From: Herpomyces periplanetae
Lineage: Eukaryota; Ascomycota; Laboulbeniomycetes; Herpomycetales; Herpomycetaceae
Direction: 5' to 3'
Assembly: GCA_009733715.1 (NCBI GenBank)
Contig: WMKJ01000034.1
Location: 1-64,000 of the forward strand
DNA length: 64,000 nt
Under the pieces are notes generated by a model. The model saw nothing but the letters and a program-made list of their open reading frames with translations, made no database searches and was not told where the DNA came from. The position numbers were made by a program, and so were the translations under genes. Below are positions 11,504 to 23,075 of the stretch, in pieces. The first letter of the stretch is position 1; each line of letters starts with the position of its first letter.

Positions 11504-13590
11504 ATGGCACCAGCTAAGCAGGATATTGAAGCTAAAGCACTTGAATTTCTCGCTAGTAAGGTGTTAAATGATCAAGAATTGGTTGTACTCATCTTGCAAC
11601 TTTATTACACATTTTCTTACTCATTTGCTGATATTAACACATTCCAAATTTAAGGTTACCTATCGTTATCTCAGTAGAACCTTAGAAATTCATGTTTGTA
11701 CTGCCAAAGAGTACGCATCTTACCCGCCCGTCTTCTCTCACTACAACATATACCGCTGCCTTAGCCCTCGAATTTTCGAGACATAAGCTAATACCTCAAT
11801 CCTCTGTTAACAGAATCTTAGAGAAGTTTTACACCACTGAAAATGCGCGAAAGCAAAACAGCGTTAATGCTACGTTCTTGCTAACTGGCGTCAAACTTCC
11901 GGAATACGAGTCTGAAGTATGGCACTGTCCCATGCCACTTAATTCATCCGTTTCCCCAAACTTTATGCTAACCTCGTAAACTCAATTAATCTATAATACA
12001 GCATGTGAAACCACAGTTTCCCGGGCATGAGGTGGTTCCTTGTACAACAATTGAACTTGTCACCCAAGAAAAGTTAGACGGTACGTTACCGGATTTATTT
12101 TCCTGGGTAGGATGATACACCAGTTCCATTGATTTTAACTAGCCAGATTATACACAGAAGTTTCTAAAACATTTGCTCAACTTCAAAGTAAGCATGTGTA
12201 CAGCGTTCAACCGTCTCCAATTAAGGTATTTTTCCTTTAGGCTCATGTACGCATGTACCTGGCCAACTAAGATTACCACGTGTTAACCAATTATACTGAT
12301 AATTAGGATTCAAGCCCAATCATCAACTGTAACGAGATGGTTAAACCTTTGATACTAGATGAAACATTGATTGACCAACTTAAAAACTTGGGAATGATTA
12401 TAAACCCTGACGTTGCCGTAAGTACTACACCGACCCTACCTTTTCATCATGAGTAATTGTACGGGATTGCCAACATTAGTAACGCGATTGATCCTATATA
12501 GATCCGTAAGAAAGGCACTCGAGAATTATTCAAACCATGGGACTCCACTCCAGAAGAAAAAGAAGCGGCCATATTAAGAAGGCAAAATCCGGAGGCAAGG
12601 GTCGAACCAAGTGAAGTTATACTTCCGACGGCGACAAGTGCTCTACCACCAACAGTGCCTACAATTAGTAAATCAGAACCATGTAAACCATCCACTGGAT
12701 TCTCCAAATCCAAGCCCTCAACCTCAAAGAAATCAGGGGATAAGTCAAAAGTCGCTCTGAACTCCATAATGGCATCTTTTAAAAGACAAGAAGAATCGGC
12801 AAAGACTCGCCCCGATAACCAGGCAAAAGGTGCGTTGAACATAATATAGCTATTCCCGGAAGGGTGCTTAACCAAATAAATGCTACAGAAAGAATCGAGA
12901 AGCACGACTCAGAAAGTGAGCAGGAAGATGATTTAAGTTTTATCAATACTTCGTCAAAATCAATCCCAAGATCCAGAGTGGAACAGTCTAAAGCCAAAGC
13001 AGCATTATTGCAGATGATGGAATCATCAACATCCGAGAGTGAAGAGCAAAATGATGGAGAATTCAAGGATAACGTAAATGAGGGTAGGAATGCTATAAAT
13101 TTATCTCCTACGGAATATGATACCGCATGGGTTCAATGAAAGCTAATAAGCCATAGAAATTGACGAGGACGAAAAACCACAAGAGAACGAGACAGAAGTT
13201 AAAGACGAAGTTTCCAAGGAGAATCCCTTGCCCCTAGATGCGCAAAGGGAGGATAATCCAATGACAGAAGAGTCGAAAAAACCAGGAAGACGTCGGGGCA
13301 GACGCCTGGAAAAAAAAATGAAAAAATTCATCGACGATGAAGGATATACAGGCTCGTACACATGTTTTAGTTATGAAAAGAATAAGGAGTATCGGTAACT
13401 AACATGTAGAATCTCTGTAGTGACGGAATTTGTATCCGAAATGGTTTCATTTTCCGAATCTGATAATGATGAGCCAAGGCCCATACCTAAATTACCCAAA
13501 TTAAAGCCCACGGCACCATCCCAGACCAAGAACGGAACTGCTTCCTCCAAGTCCCAGGGAATAAAAAACTACTTTAACGTATTAAAGTAG
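11504..13590 (+). CDS. POL32: DNA polymerase delta subunit Pol32/Cdc27 (POLD3 family; 10 exons)
   Basis: Accessory subunit that tethers DNA polymerase delta to its catalytic core and to PCNA. Proposed exons: 11504-11584, 11655-11710, 11814-11916, 12002-12080, 12143-12225, 12307-12417, 12502-12829, 12889-13083, 13157-13355, 13410-13590; 471 residues, all phases consistent. The N-terminus shows the Cdc27 pattern VTYRYLSRTLEIHVCTAKE and ATFLLTG, then HVYSVQPSPIKD, the family's most recognisable block. The C-terminal half is charged and low in complexity, with basic GRRRGRR and EGYTGSISVVTEF, as in other Cdc27 tails. It ends in a PCNA-interacting motif QGIKNYF at about residue 461. The GC-poor, rapidly evolving middle makes exons 7-9 the least certain. 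Confidence 0.85.
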
Positions 13591-14491
13591 AGCATGAATA
13601 GAAAGTTGATGGGGCAGTAATTACGACAAAATAAGGGGGACCTGCGTAAATACCTGGAATATTGGCAGACAGATGCCAAATTTTGACGATAAAAAACCGT
13701 TATAGCGACACATGGTTTACATCTCCTAGAAATAGTCGATTACAATGCGTTTGAAAGATCGGTGTAGATTAGTTCCACGACAAAAAATTCTGAGCTGAAT
13801 ATTCCGACAAACGAAAAAGTTCATCATTCATAGGCAAAAATCATGATAGTACAAATGACAAGGAGAATTCGAATAGCCGGATGAAGTTGACATGCCATGG
13901 AAAATAACTAAAAACTCAGATAGGGAGACATAGCGATAAGATATTTAAAATTCCGAAAATATGTATAATTAGTGGCGAATCGAGGAAATGCAAATGACGC
14001 GTTGTGATAGAACAGATAATCAATTCCCAGAAGGTCAAAGCCGAAAGTAAAGGATAAGCACTCACGAAAAAAATATATCAGAGTCATAAATGCAAGTAAA
14101 ACTGTAATATAAAGCGCATACAAGAACTTCAAAGCAATCGATAACCGGCTTAAGAAAAGAAAGAAACGCGATGCAGTTTTGGCGATGCAAAATGGCGAAA
14201 ATTTGACTAAAACTTCGAAAAATCATCCACGATGACATAAGCAAACGCGCAACAATCGGTGTCGGTGGAACAATTTAGCGCAATCTCACGTGCTGGAGCA
14301 TGTGACTAAGATCACGGGCGCAGCGCAGAAATTTGGTGGACGAAGGCGAGATATTGCTAAAATATACGACGGATTTCGGGCGTGTCGGGGGTTTCGCTAA
14401 GGGATATTTACACTTTTGTTATAATTTTTTGTACATTTTTGGCAGAGACAGATTGCAGGGAAATTTTGTCGATAAATATTTATCGAGTAAA
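13591..14491 (+). other. 900-bp intergenic region upstream of the F-box gene
   Basis: No supported gene. It lies between the Pol32-like stop and the proposed ATG of the Met30-like gene, both on the + strand. A TCACGTG (14286-14292) and a CATGTGAC follow each other about 200 bp before that ATG, in a short GC-richer patch. The rest is AT-rich. An open frame entering from 14333 is continuous with the F-box gene's first exon, so the true start could be slightly further upstream. Confidence 0.4.
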
Positions 14492-16695
14492 ATGCTTCCA
14501 CCAACAGATTCAGACAGTCAAAAAACACCGCTCAAACTCACATTTAATCGCGATGCAGCGGATCAATCAGTATCGACGATTTTAAGCAATGTATTCAAGA
14601 ATACAAATATAATAGAACCCAGCATTCTTAACTCACTTTCTTCTGTTCATACATATACCAGATTTAGCGATAAGTTATCGAGTACTTATCCCAAGACTTC
14701 TAAATACTGCTACCGTCATAGTCCGGATAAATGCCTGAGTCGCACGGATATTTCTATCATGAAAGATATACAAAATGTACGCCAGTTAGGAGCATTTTCA
14801 ATATGTTATTTTGATAGTTTAGAGTCTAGTGAAAATGATATATTTAATGTTCAATAGAGACTAACATTTTACGTGTATACACTTAACAGGAATTGTCGAG
14901 TATGTCTGATGCCGATCAGCACGGTATATCATACGTTTGGTCGCTATTTTCAGTTGCTTCGCCAGTCCAAAAAAATCTCATACTCCGAGGATTACTGGCG
15001 CAATGTTGTTTTCCTCAGCTTTCGGTAGTATCGGCCATAGTACGCGATCTCATTAAGATTGATTTTATAAGTGCCCTCCCATCTGAATTAGCCTTGCGCA
15101 TCCTGTGTCAACTGGATTCGTTGTCTTTATGTAACGCATCTCGCGTTAATCGAAAGTGGCATAAATTAGCGGATGATGATTTTATCTGGCAACGTATGTG
15201 CGAACAACATATTGATAGAAAATGTTTAAAGTGCGGTTGGGCATTACCGCTACTTGAACCCAAACGGTCACTACGTAAAAAGCAGCACTTATTTAATGGT
15301 GGATCATCATCTTCACCATCAACACATCACGATTTTGATTTGGTTAATTTATTGTTCAACGCTGGATCTAGCTCTCATAAACGGTTGCTCCATGATTCCG
15401 ATGACGACATTTCCCGTAAACGATTGTGCAAATACTCTAGTGTCGGAAACGATTCCATAATAACTTCAGATGCGACTGCTTTGAATTTACCCAAACGGTA
15501 TTGGAAGGATATATACCGGGATAGGTTCAAGATTGGCATTAATTGGAAACATGCTCGTTATAAGTTGAAAGTTCTCGAAGGCTACAACAACGGAATTATG
15601 TGCTTACAGTTACTCGACAATATTTTAGCTGCAGGTTCATATGATGCGTCAATCAAGATATGGAATGTTGATACTGGAATTGAAGTTCGTAAACTTGAAG
15701 GGCATACTTCTGGTGTTCGATGCCTTCAATTTGATTGTCGAGTTTTAATGTCAGGGAGCTTAGACGGAACTATAATGGTGTGGAATTGGCGTACGGGCGA
15801 GTGTATTCGGACTTTTTCGGATTTTGGCGGTGGAATTATTGGCCTGAGTTTTGTGGGAAATTATATCGCTTCATCGTCTACTGACAGGACAATTCGGATA
15901 TGGGATACGGAGAAACAACGCAAATTTTGTCTACGCGGACATACTGATTGGGTTAACGGAATTAAAATAGATGCTGCATCTCGTACAATTTTCTCTGTGA
16001 GTGATGATACCACAGTTTGTATGTGGGATCTTGATAGCCATCGGTGCTTGAGAAAATTTCAAGCTCATGTTGGTCCTGTTCAGCAAGTTGTATTACTCCC
16101 TCCAGAGTTTGAAATAGATAAAGAAGAACTTGATACTCTTCTCAAGTGGGCTGTTGAATCTCGGACAAATCATCCCCAATCATCTTCGTATACTGTAGCG
16201 TCATCCACGACAAGTATCTCGGAAACTTCCCAGAATCAGCCCGCGTTACCATCTTCATCACCTGCTCCTCCTTTACTTGCAACAGAATCTTCGTCAGAAT
16301 CAACATCAACTCAATCAGTAGATCGGTCAGAATTAGAGATATCGCCCTTATTTCCCGGTCATCCACAATACAAAAACAGTCGACCTTCACCACCTCGTTT
16401 CATGTTAACGTCGTCGCTGGATTCGACAATCTGTCTCTGGGACGTATTATACGGCGTACCCTTGCGCAAGTTCTTCGGCCACTTGGAAGGCATATGGGCT
16501 CTGGCTGCTGACAAGTTACGTATAATATCCGGTAGTGAAGATCGTACTGTAAAAATTTGGGATCCACATACTGGAAGATGTGAGCATACATACACAGGAC
16601 ATGACGGGCCAGTGACGTGTGTTGCGTTAAGCGATGACAAATTAGTGTCTGGTGGCGAAGACGGACTGGTTCGTGTTTTGGAATTCTCTTGTTAG
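14492..16695 (+). CDS. MET30: F-box/WD40 protein, Met30/SconB type (2 exons)
   Basis: Substrate receptor of an SCF ubiquitin ligase; Met30/SconB represses sulfur-assimilation genes by ubiquitinating the Met4/CYS3-type activator. Proposed exons: 14492-14776 and 14890-16695, 696 residues (SconB about 680, Met30 640). The F-box (about 155-200) reads LPSELALRILCQLDSLSLC. It is followed by MCEQHIDRKCLKCGWALPLL, and the CxxCGW-LP signature is characteristic of Met30/SconB/Pof1 rather than Cdc4. WD repeats run from about residue 325 to the end (for example GSYDASIKIWNV, GSLDGTIMVWNW, SSTDRTIRIWD, SGSEDRTVKIWD), with a Ser-rich insert of about 80 residues between the fourth-fifth and last blades, also typical of this family. 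Confidence 0.92.
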
Positions 16696-17181
16696 CGTAC
16701 CACTTTACCGGCTGCTTTGTTCCATCGCATCCCATCGCTATTCCCTTCTTGTGTAGATATTTGAACCGTTCAATCATATCCAACCGACTAAGCCCCTCCC
16801 CCACGCCACGTGCCTGCACCGCCCCTTCGGGCACTTGGTTTACCCGATCCCCGAACTGTCCAAATTTTCTTGGAAAAACGCGCGCGACGCGCAGGTCGAA
16901 GGGTTCACGATGTCTATTCGGGCAGGGAATTCCGGATTTCCAGGTCATATCATATCCACCATACAAAATTTGTCGCATTTAATATTATTCAGCAGCAACA
17001 GTAACATCTGTTACACATCGTGCATTCAACCTTGGCTATTCTGATACTATACTAGTTATCAAGAAGGCTACTTTCCTTAACAGAGGTACCCGTTATCAAC
17101 GAACTGTTGAATAGTTTAATTTTGTTAACAGCGGCGCACTCAAGTGTGCACATTACCCTGTGAATTCTCCAGCCTGCAAAT
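16696..17181 (+). other. 486-bp intergenic region
   Basis: Between the F-box gene and TIM10, same strand. It has a GC-rich patch around 16800-16900 containing GCCACGTGCC, then AT-rich sequence with direct TATC and GTTA motifs. No RNA or protein gene was recognised. Confidence 0.35.
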
Positions 17182-17593
17182 ATGTCTTTTCTCTTCGGAT
17201 CACGTACCAATCAGAGCAGTAGCGCAAAAAAGATTCGCGCAGCTGAGCAGGAATTCGAATTGGTAACTGATATGTTTCACAGGTTAGTATGAATTCTATA
17301 ACCCCTTCACTTAACGTTAAATCTATCAATCTTACCTCGACCATTCTAATCAAAGCCGTATTACATATTATAGGTTGACCCAGTCTTGCGCTCTGAAATG
17401 CTTGTCAGCTCAGGACTATCGCGAAAGCGATCTGCTTAAAGGTGAATCAGTGTGCTTGGATCGATGTGCTGCTAAATTTTTTACCGTCAACATAAAAATT
17501 TCCGAGAAAATGCAACGAGACGTCACCAATTTGCATGCCGGTGGTGATGCGTCGGCATCGTTGAGCACACCAGGTTCATTACTGAATCGCTGA
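17182..17593 (+). CDS. TIM10: mitochondrial import inner membrane translocase subunit Tim10 (2 exons)
   Basis: Small TIM chaperone that escorts hydrophobic precursors across the intermembrane space. Exons 17182-17282 and 17374-17593, 106 residues. The twin CX3C motif is present: CALKC and, after a 16-residue spacer, CLDRC. The first helix [22 protein letters not shown] and [10 protein letters not shown] match Tim10 better than Tim9. There is a short Gly/Ser/Ala tail. The intron (17283-17373, gttagt...attatag) falls between the first helix and the first cysteine pair. Confidence 0.9.
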
Positions 17594-17938
17594 GCAGCCT
17601 ACACCGCCGTGTTTTGGTGTGCGTCAACTTTCCGACTAATTTGATAGTCTAACTATCAATTTGCCTGTAATTCTAATGATTTCTGTTAATGGCGTTAACT
17701 TTGTCAGTTGTACACCTGGTTGTCTTTACTTAGTCTGTCATTACCCTATGTTCCGCTTTAAATGTTACTGCCGAATGATCTGATAAATTGTAAAGCCTTG
17801 TGAGTACTGTATTTATTCAATGCGCATACTATACAATTATACTGGTGTGAACCATTCTGTGAAATTCAATGCACGACACGCGTATAGACGATGAGTACGG
17901 AAATTTCGGAGTTGTAAAGTTATCATAGGAATGAAATG
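17594..17938. other. 345-bp convergent intergenic region
   Basis: Shared 3' region of TIM10 (+) and PEX3 (-). AT-rich, no gene seen. Confidence 0.4.
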
Positions 17939-19690
17939 TTAAGCAAAGTTTTGCATGAAAGATGATGAGGATAAACCTGGTATGGGGCTCAGAGACGCCA
18001 ATTCAAACTCAAAGTTAGAAGTGAATACAATTGCTGCCAGTGCTTCTAACTCAGGGACCTGTTCCAGCACGTTTAAGTATTCGTTCGAGACTGTACGGCG
18101 AGGTAAGGGAATGTCTAAATCTGGGAATCCCAGATTCTCAAGCATCGCCAGTGATTCGCTTAACAATGAAGCATCGTCTTGAAACATTGATGCCGCTTCA
18201 GGTCCGGTTTTTCCGATCGCACTAGCTTCACGGCTATAGCCCGCCAGGCACGCCGCCAACTTAACCATAGCTGATGGTGATTCCTCAGAATCAACCGTAA
18301 TAAAATTAAAATCCATAGCAGGTGGAGTGCCAAACACAGTTGGAGCAAGTTTTACGTGTGTTAAATGGGTAAAAGCTGCGTCGAGAAGATGAGTTAGTAC
18401 AGTGTGAAACATCGGGCTATCGATGATATCCGCTGTTTCGTCCAGTAACCGACGTAATGATGGGTTTATTAGCATTTCTGATGTTGCCAGGACTGTATTA
18501 AATGGTTCGTTAGTCACTTGAGGATTTTCCGGTAAAATAAGACCAGATTCAAACAACGTTAAGGATTCCATATCGCGGGGAGGTAACAGATATGGCACCC
18601 AACTCTTATTTCTGTGTATAGTCACTCTGATTAGTACTACTCTTAATTGAGCATAGTTCATTGTTCGGACGAGAAATACACACCTACGAGACCTCTCAGA
18701 ATCTCCTTCGAGTTTCTTACGAATCTGCAAAGTAATCTGTGATAGTTGATACAGCGAAATATCATCACGCGGAGAGATTTCATTGAGAACGTCAGTTACA
18801 GCTGCAGTAACATCATGACACAATTTCTCAGCACCATGATGCATCAACCACCAAGAAATGGATAGATATGCCCTGTTTGTATCAAAGTCTGCGCTGAAGA
18901 GTTTGTCAAAGTCAGAGTCAGAGTGTTCAAGGCTCTCCAACCTTACTCGTGACACTGACTTTTTATCAGCAGCGGAAACTGATGACATGACGCAAGATAG
19001 ATAATTTCGACGACCGAGCAGGTTAAGTTGAACTCGGGTTAAAATAGTCGATAAACATAGCATGTAAATAAGAGTAAATGTTCGGGAGACAGCTAAATAA
19101 CGTGAGTATAAAGTAGGATGCAAAGAAGTCAACTAAACCAAATGTAGAGTAAGCAGAATAAAACGAGTGGGAAGCACAACATATCTTCATACAAGGTATA
19201 GCATATGTGAAAATAACTCACACTCAGTTTTCAATTGATCCCATAATTGGCGTTTGGTTAAAATCTTGAGGTTTGTTGAATCGGACGGAATGAGAGACTG
19301 GGACGTATGAGGGGCAGCAATGGGCGAGACAATAGCGTCAACCTGACTAGATTGAAGTGTGAATTGTGTGTTATCGTGTACTGATTGTGCATTTCGCCGG
19401 CTTTGAAGCTCTGATAACAAGGACTCTACGGAAAAAAGCTCGTATATAGTCTGAGAGAAATTTGGGATGAAAGCTAGGACGGTAGAGGTGCAATCTTCTT
19501 GATTCTGGTGAAAACGACGCTGTAAATTTTGACGAGAAGAGCATTCTTCTCGCATGGATTGTTGAAGTTCGTAAAACTTATTCTTGAGTACTTTTGCCGT
19601 TAAATACACCGTGCCCAATATAGTCGTCCCTGCAACGAATAAAGCGCGATTGCGCTGAAACCAATTACGCGTTGATTGAAGCATCGACAT
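17939..19690 (-). CDS. PEX3: peroxisomal biogenesis factor 3 (2 exons)
   Basis: Pex3 is the peroxisomal membrane anchor that docks Pex19 with its membrane-protein cargo. Exons 19690-19222 and 19092-17939, 540 residues (family 440-550). The N-terminus STRNWFQRNRALFVAGTTIL is the typical short lumenal tail plus membrane anchor (about 17-35). It is followed by EECSSRQNLQRRFHQNQEDC, the family's arginine-rich helix with RRxFHxNQ. After the intron, LSTILTRVQLNLLGRRNYLS and YLSISWWLMHHGAEKL are the strongest Pex3 blocks. The codon at the junction is split after one base; the donor is gtgagt and the acceptor tatttag. It is divergent from ATG101. Confidence 0.93.
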
Positions 19691-20503
19691 TAAAGTAACA
19701 GTAAAACTTAATGTACAAGGTAAATTCCAGAATTAATAAACTAAACAACCCTCTATATATTACCATTGGTAGATTAACGAATGAAAGCACACTAAAATAA
19801 GAATGAACTTTGAGTTTAAAGTAAAACTTCTTTTCAAAATCCGAAAATAGTCAAATCGTCCCCAGGTGATCACATGATACAAAGTTAGGGAATGACGTTC
19901 TGCACGCTGAGTTACGTAATATGATGGGGATAGAGTGCAGTTATGGAGTGATAGGTATAGGGAATTTAATGTGGGATGAACGATTGATTAACTTTGAACA
20001 TATGGAATAAAAACTGTATTAAGATGAGTAATAATACAAAATATACTAGACAGACAAAATCATGTACAGATTATTTAGTCGAATGCTTGGATTTCAGTTC
20101 TTTGTAATATACTCACCTGTTCAAGACACGTTCTCGGATAACAACCCTATCAGCATCACATGACTAGGACCATTAGTCTGCTTGGAAGTTGGATAGGTCT
20201 GTTGACGGATAAACTTTGATCCTGGTTTGGGTAAGGGAAAATCTAAAGTCGTGTCTTATCGATACTTCGTATACGCCAGGTTTCTTTGTATGAACAAAAA
20301 AAAATTAAAACTGGTTACTTTTAAAAGGTTTTGCGTGATTTGAAATAAATACGATAAATTTTGGGGTAATTACGTGAGTGTATACGTGGAAGAACGTATA
20401 TGAGCACTGAAATGAGTTTCGACACTTATTCGTCATCAAAATTTTAAGCTCAACTCAAAACATTTAGGTTATCTGAATAACCGACCGGAGGATCAGGCCT
20501 ACA
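19691..20503. promoter_or_regulatory. divergent promoter region, 813 bp, PEX3/ATG101
   Basis: AT-rich interval between divergent starts. It holds TGATCACATGATAC near 19866 (imperfect palindrome) and GCATCACATGACTAGG near 20152. No coding frame or structured RNA was recognised. Confidence 0.4.
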
Positions 20504-21145
20504 ATGAGTAATCAGGCGTCTGGTGTTAATAATTGGACATTAAATATACTGATTGAAAAATCACGATTGCAGGATATTTGCAGAAGTATTTTACACACAA
20601 TATTCTTCCACAGAAATTTGGCTTTTGTAAAACCAGTTATTAGAGATACCTTGGGTTTTTCCCTCCCGGTTATAAGTGATAATGGAGAAGATGATTGTAA
20701 TGAAGAAATAAGCCTAAGTATAGATGAAAATATTGCACAGCTAGCCCGGGAAATTTATTCATCACACAAGGCCACACAAAATAATCAACAGACGTCAATA
20801 AATCCCGGCAAAATTAATCATGGATCATACAATATCACTGGAGCAGGTGAAATTCACGTTTTATTTTTTGATAAAAGAGTGAGAAAATCTTACTTTTTTG
20901 GTACTTCACAGCAGTTAGTGTGTTGGGAGAGATGGAAAATAAACGTAAAACTCATCATACCCAAATCCGCTTCGAAAGTAGACTCTGAAGCTTTTCTTCG
21001 TGCTCAAAATACCTCAGTTAACGATGCTATTAGCAGCATTTTCAGAATTTCCACGCAGACCATCAAAACTCTACCCGATAAACCGATTGCCGAGTATTGT
21101 CCGCCTGTCTACCGCATCTGTGTTAATCCGGCCGACGGATCTTAG
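20504..21145 (+). CDS. ATG101: autophagy-related protein 101 (HORMA subunit of the Atg1/ULK complex)
   Basis: 213 residues, single exon; human ATG101 has 218. ATG101 pairs with Atg13 through HORMA domains and stabilises the Atg1 kinase complex that starts autophagy when TORC1 is off. Diagnostic blocks are ILHTIFFHRNLAFVKP at the N-terminus, GEIHVLFFDKRVRKSYFFGT, and VCWERWKINVKLI with the conserved CWExW. Near the C-terminus, TIKTLPDKPI followed by PPVYRICV corresponds to the family's DHIPPI...NPFPYQI ending. ATG101 is absent from Saccharomyces and common in other fungi. It lies 126 bp upstream of NPR2 on the same strand. Confidence 0.88.
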   Translation: MSNQASGVNNWTLNILIEKSRLQDICRSILHTIFFHRNLAFVKPVIRDTLGFSLPVISDNGEDDCNEEISLSIDENIAQLAREIYSSHKATQNNQQTSINPGKINHGSYNITGAGEIHVLFFDKRVRKSYFFGTSQQLVCWERWKINVKLIIPKSASKVDSEAFLRAQNTSVNDAISSIFRISTQTIKTLPDKPIAEYCPPVYRICVNPADGS

Positions 21146-21271
21146 GCCTGCTCAATCAATCCGACGCCCGTCGCACCTTCCATCTTTGCTTTCTCAACAT
21201 TCTAGATTTCTTCCATTTTCCATGGTGCAATAATTCTCCGACCAGTTGACTGCGTATTGCCCTTTTAGGAA

Positions 21272-23017
21272 ATGATCAAAGCTGTCTTTTTTGCTCGATT
21301 TCACGAGACTAAAGGAACGCAGGTTTTACACCAAGTCCCACCTGGTTCAATCGTTCCTGTAAAACCTAGCGAAAATTCCCGATCATCTACTTACCCACTA
21401 AATACTTCTCAAGCACAAGGTTATACGCAGAATGCTAGAAAATCGCATTTATTTGATTTCAACGCTCTTGGGGAGTATATTATACCTCATCCAGTATTTT
21501 GCGATCAGCCTATCACATTAGTTGTTCCAAACTCATCGTCTAATCGTACTAACAAAAATTACCCTTCTAATATTCAGTCAACCTGTTCTTCCTATTCAAC
21601 CACGAATTCAAGCCTTTATGATGAACCATGTAATCCATTTAAACACAAGGGTCATTCACATCAAACTCAGGCCAATTTGCGAATTGTTGGTCATCCTGTA
21701 TGCATTGAAAATGCTCAGACATATCGTCGCGCTCGATACTTGTTTAATCTTGCATTCGTTATTGATGGTAATGCCCATGTTACGGGTTTCGTTAGCTTGG
21801 TACAAAAATTAGCCCTTCTTCTTAGGAACTTGGAAATAATGAAAGGATTCTTATCCCGCGATGAAGCTGATCATCTCGATTCCTTAGAGAAGGATCATCA
21901 TTGTGATAACACATGTTATCATGGCACCTCAAATCACTTTCCTCGTATTACATCCAGTAAAGTATACGCCTTATGTGAAATGCTAATGGGTGATCTAAAC
22001 AATTATCAAGAGTGCATGGTACCTATTGATGATGCTAATACGGTTAACCTTAAACTATTCCCCACTCTTCCTTCTCCCCCTTCTGTCCCACTTCATTCAG
22101 TTCCAATCTTAGCAAGTACTTTTTTCACCCCCGACCATTTATCTACTAACCCCGCCAATCGGACTACGTGCTCATTCAATTCACTTACACGGCAGCCGCT
22201 TTATACCACTGATATCACGCTTCGGCGCATTATTCCAAGCATCAATGGAATTAACAATGTGTCGCAGATTGCCGCCATATCATCAGCGTCAAAATCATTA
22301 ACTAGAAAAGCCATCCAGCATCTGATCTATTACGGTGCTGTGCGTCGACTCCTAGACGTTTTTCACTTTTCTGCCGTTTACACAGTTACACCACGATTCA
22401 TTAACTTTATTCAAAGCCCTCGATCTGTATATGAATGTTTGCGATACGTTTCCTTGGATCAGTGTATCCATGACAAGTACTCCGATTCGTCAGCGATATC
22501 TACAATGTCTTCATCACTAGACCTCTCAACGTTAATCCATTTGTACTCATCACTTCGACACATTACTCCCTTGCATGCATGGGCCTTACATTTTAAGGAT
22601 ATAATATGTTCAGCTCGACTTGACATTCGACGCTTTATTGTATTCGGAGTGAATCGTGAATTTCTCTATCGTGTTAATACATATGTCTGGAACCCTCGGA
22701 TTATCTCTTCCCCATTCGATGCGATTTCGCTGTCCTTTCGAAAACCGTTCAATGAAATTTCTGAAAGGGAAAAGCCTTCTATCGACTCAATTAGTTCTTC
22801 AGTATCATCTCGAACCTTTCAGATACCTCTTAAATACTTCGACGCACTTCACTCTCTCGATGAAATTTGTACTGAGTTTCAGATAGCTAGGGAAGAGCTT
22901 TTACGTTTTATAGATCGTACGCCAAATGGCGACCAATCTGGTCAAGACAATTCTCTTGATGCCCACTCCTTCAGTCATCATGACGATAATTCAGTAACAC
23001 GCTTCATTCATTATTAA
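21272..23017 (+). CDS. NPR2: GATOR1/SEACIT subunit Npr2 (NPRL2)
   Basis: 581 residues, single exon. Npr2 with Npr3 and Iml1 forms the GAP complex that switches off the Rag/Gtr GTPase and so TORC1 under amino-acid starvation. The start MIKAVFFARFHETKGTQVLHQVP is the longin-like N-terminus. GHPVCIENAQTYRRARYLFNLAF, the spaced helix after it, and CMVPIDDANTVNLKLFPT are Npr2 hallmarks. TLRRIIPSINGINNVSQIA with IQHLIYYGAVRRLLDVF matches the C-terminal winged-helix region, and RRFIVFGVNREFLYRVNTY is also conserved. Ser/His-rich inserts at about residues 25-45 and 100-140 make it longer than animal NPRL2 (380). No upstream exon is needed; a TTTTAG five bases before the ATG could be an acceptor of a leader intron. 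Confidence 0.92.
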   Translation: MIKAVFFARFHETKGTQVLHQVPPGSIVPVKPSENSRSSTYPLNTSQAQGYTQNARKSHLFDFNALGEYIIPHPVFCDQPITLVVPNSSSNRTNKNYPSNIQSTCSSYSTTNSSLYDEPCNPFKHKGHSHQTQANLRIVGHPVCIENAQTYRRARYLFNLAFVIDGNAHVTGFVSLVQKLALLLRNLEIMKGFLSRDEADHLDSLEKDHHCDNTCYHGTSNHFPRITSSKVYALCEMLMGDLNNYQECMVPIDDANTVNLKLFPTLPSPPSVPLHSVPILASTFFTPDHLSTNPANRTTCSFNSLTRQPLYTTDITLRRIIPSINGINNVSQIAAISSASKSLTRKAIQHLIYYGAVRRLLDVFHFSAVYTVTPRFINFIQSPRSVYECLRYVSLDQCIHDKYSDSSAISTMSSSLDLSTLIHLYSSLRHITPLHAWALHFKDIICSARLDIRRFIVFGVNREFLYRVNTYVWNPRIISSPFDAISLSFRKPFNEISEREKPSIDSISSSVSSRTFQIPLKYFDALHSLDEICTEFQIAREELLRFIDRTPNGDQSGQDNSLDAHSFSHHDDNSVTRFIHY

Positions 23018-23075
23018 CGCCATAACCAATTTCTCTATTCATCTCAACAGGTTTACCTTGTATTACTTATAATTG

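Noticed and set aside
16689-17044. Overlapping + strand frames between the F-box gene and TIM10
   Set aside because: No conserved pattern and no start context; read as intergenic.
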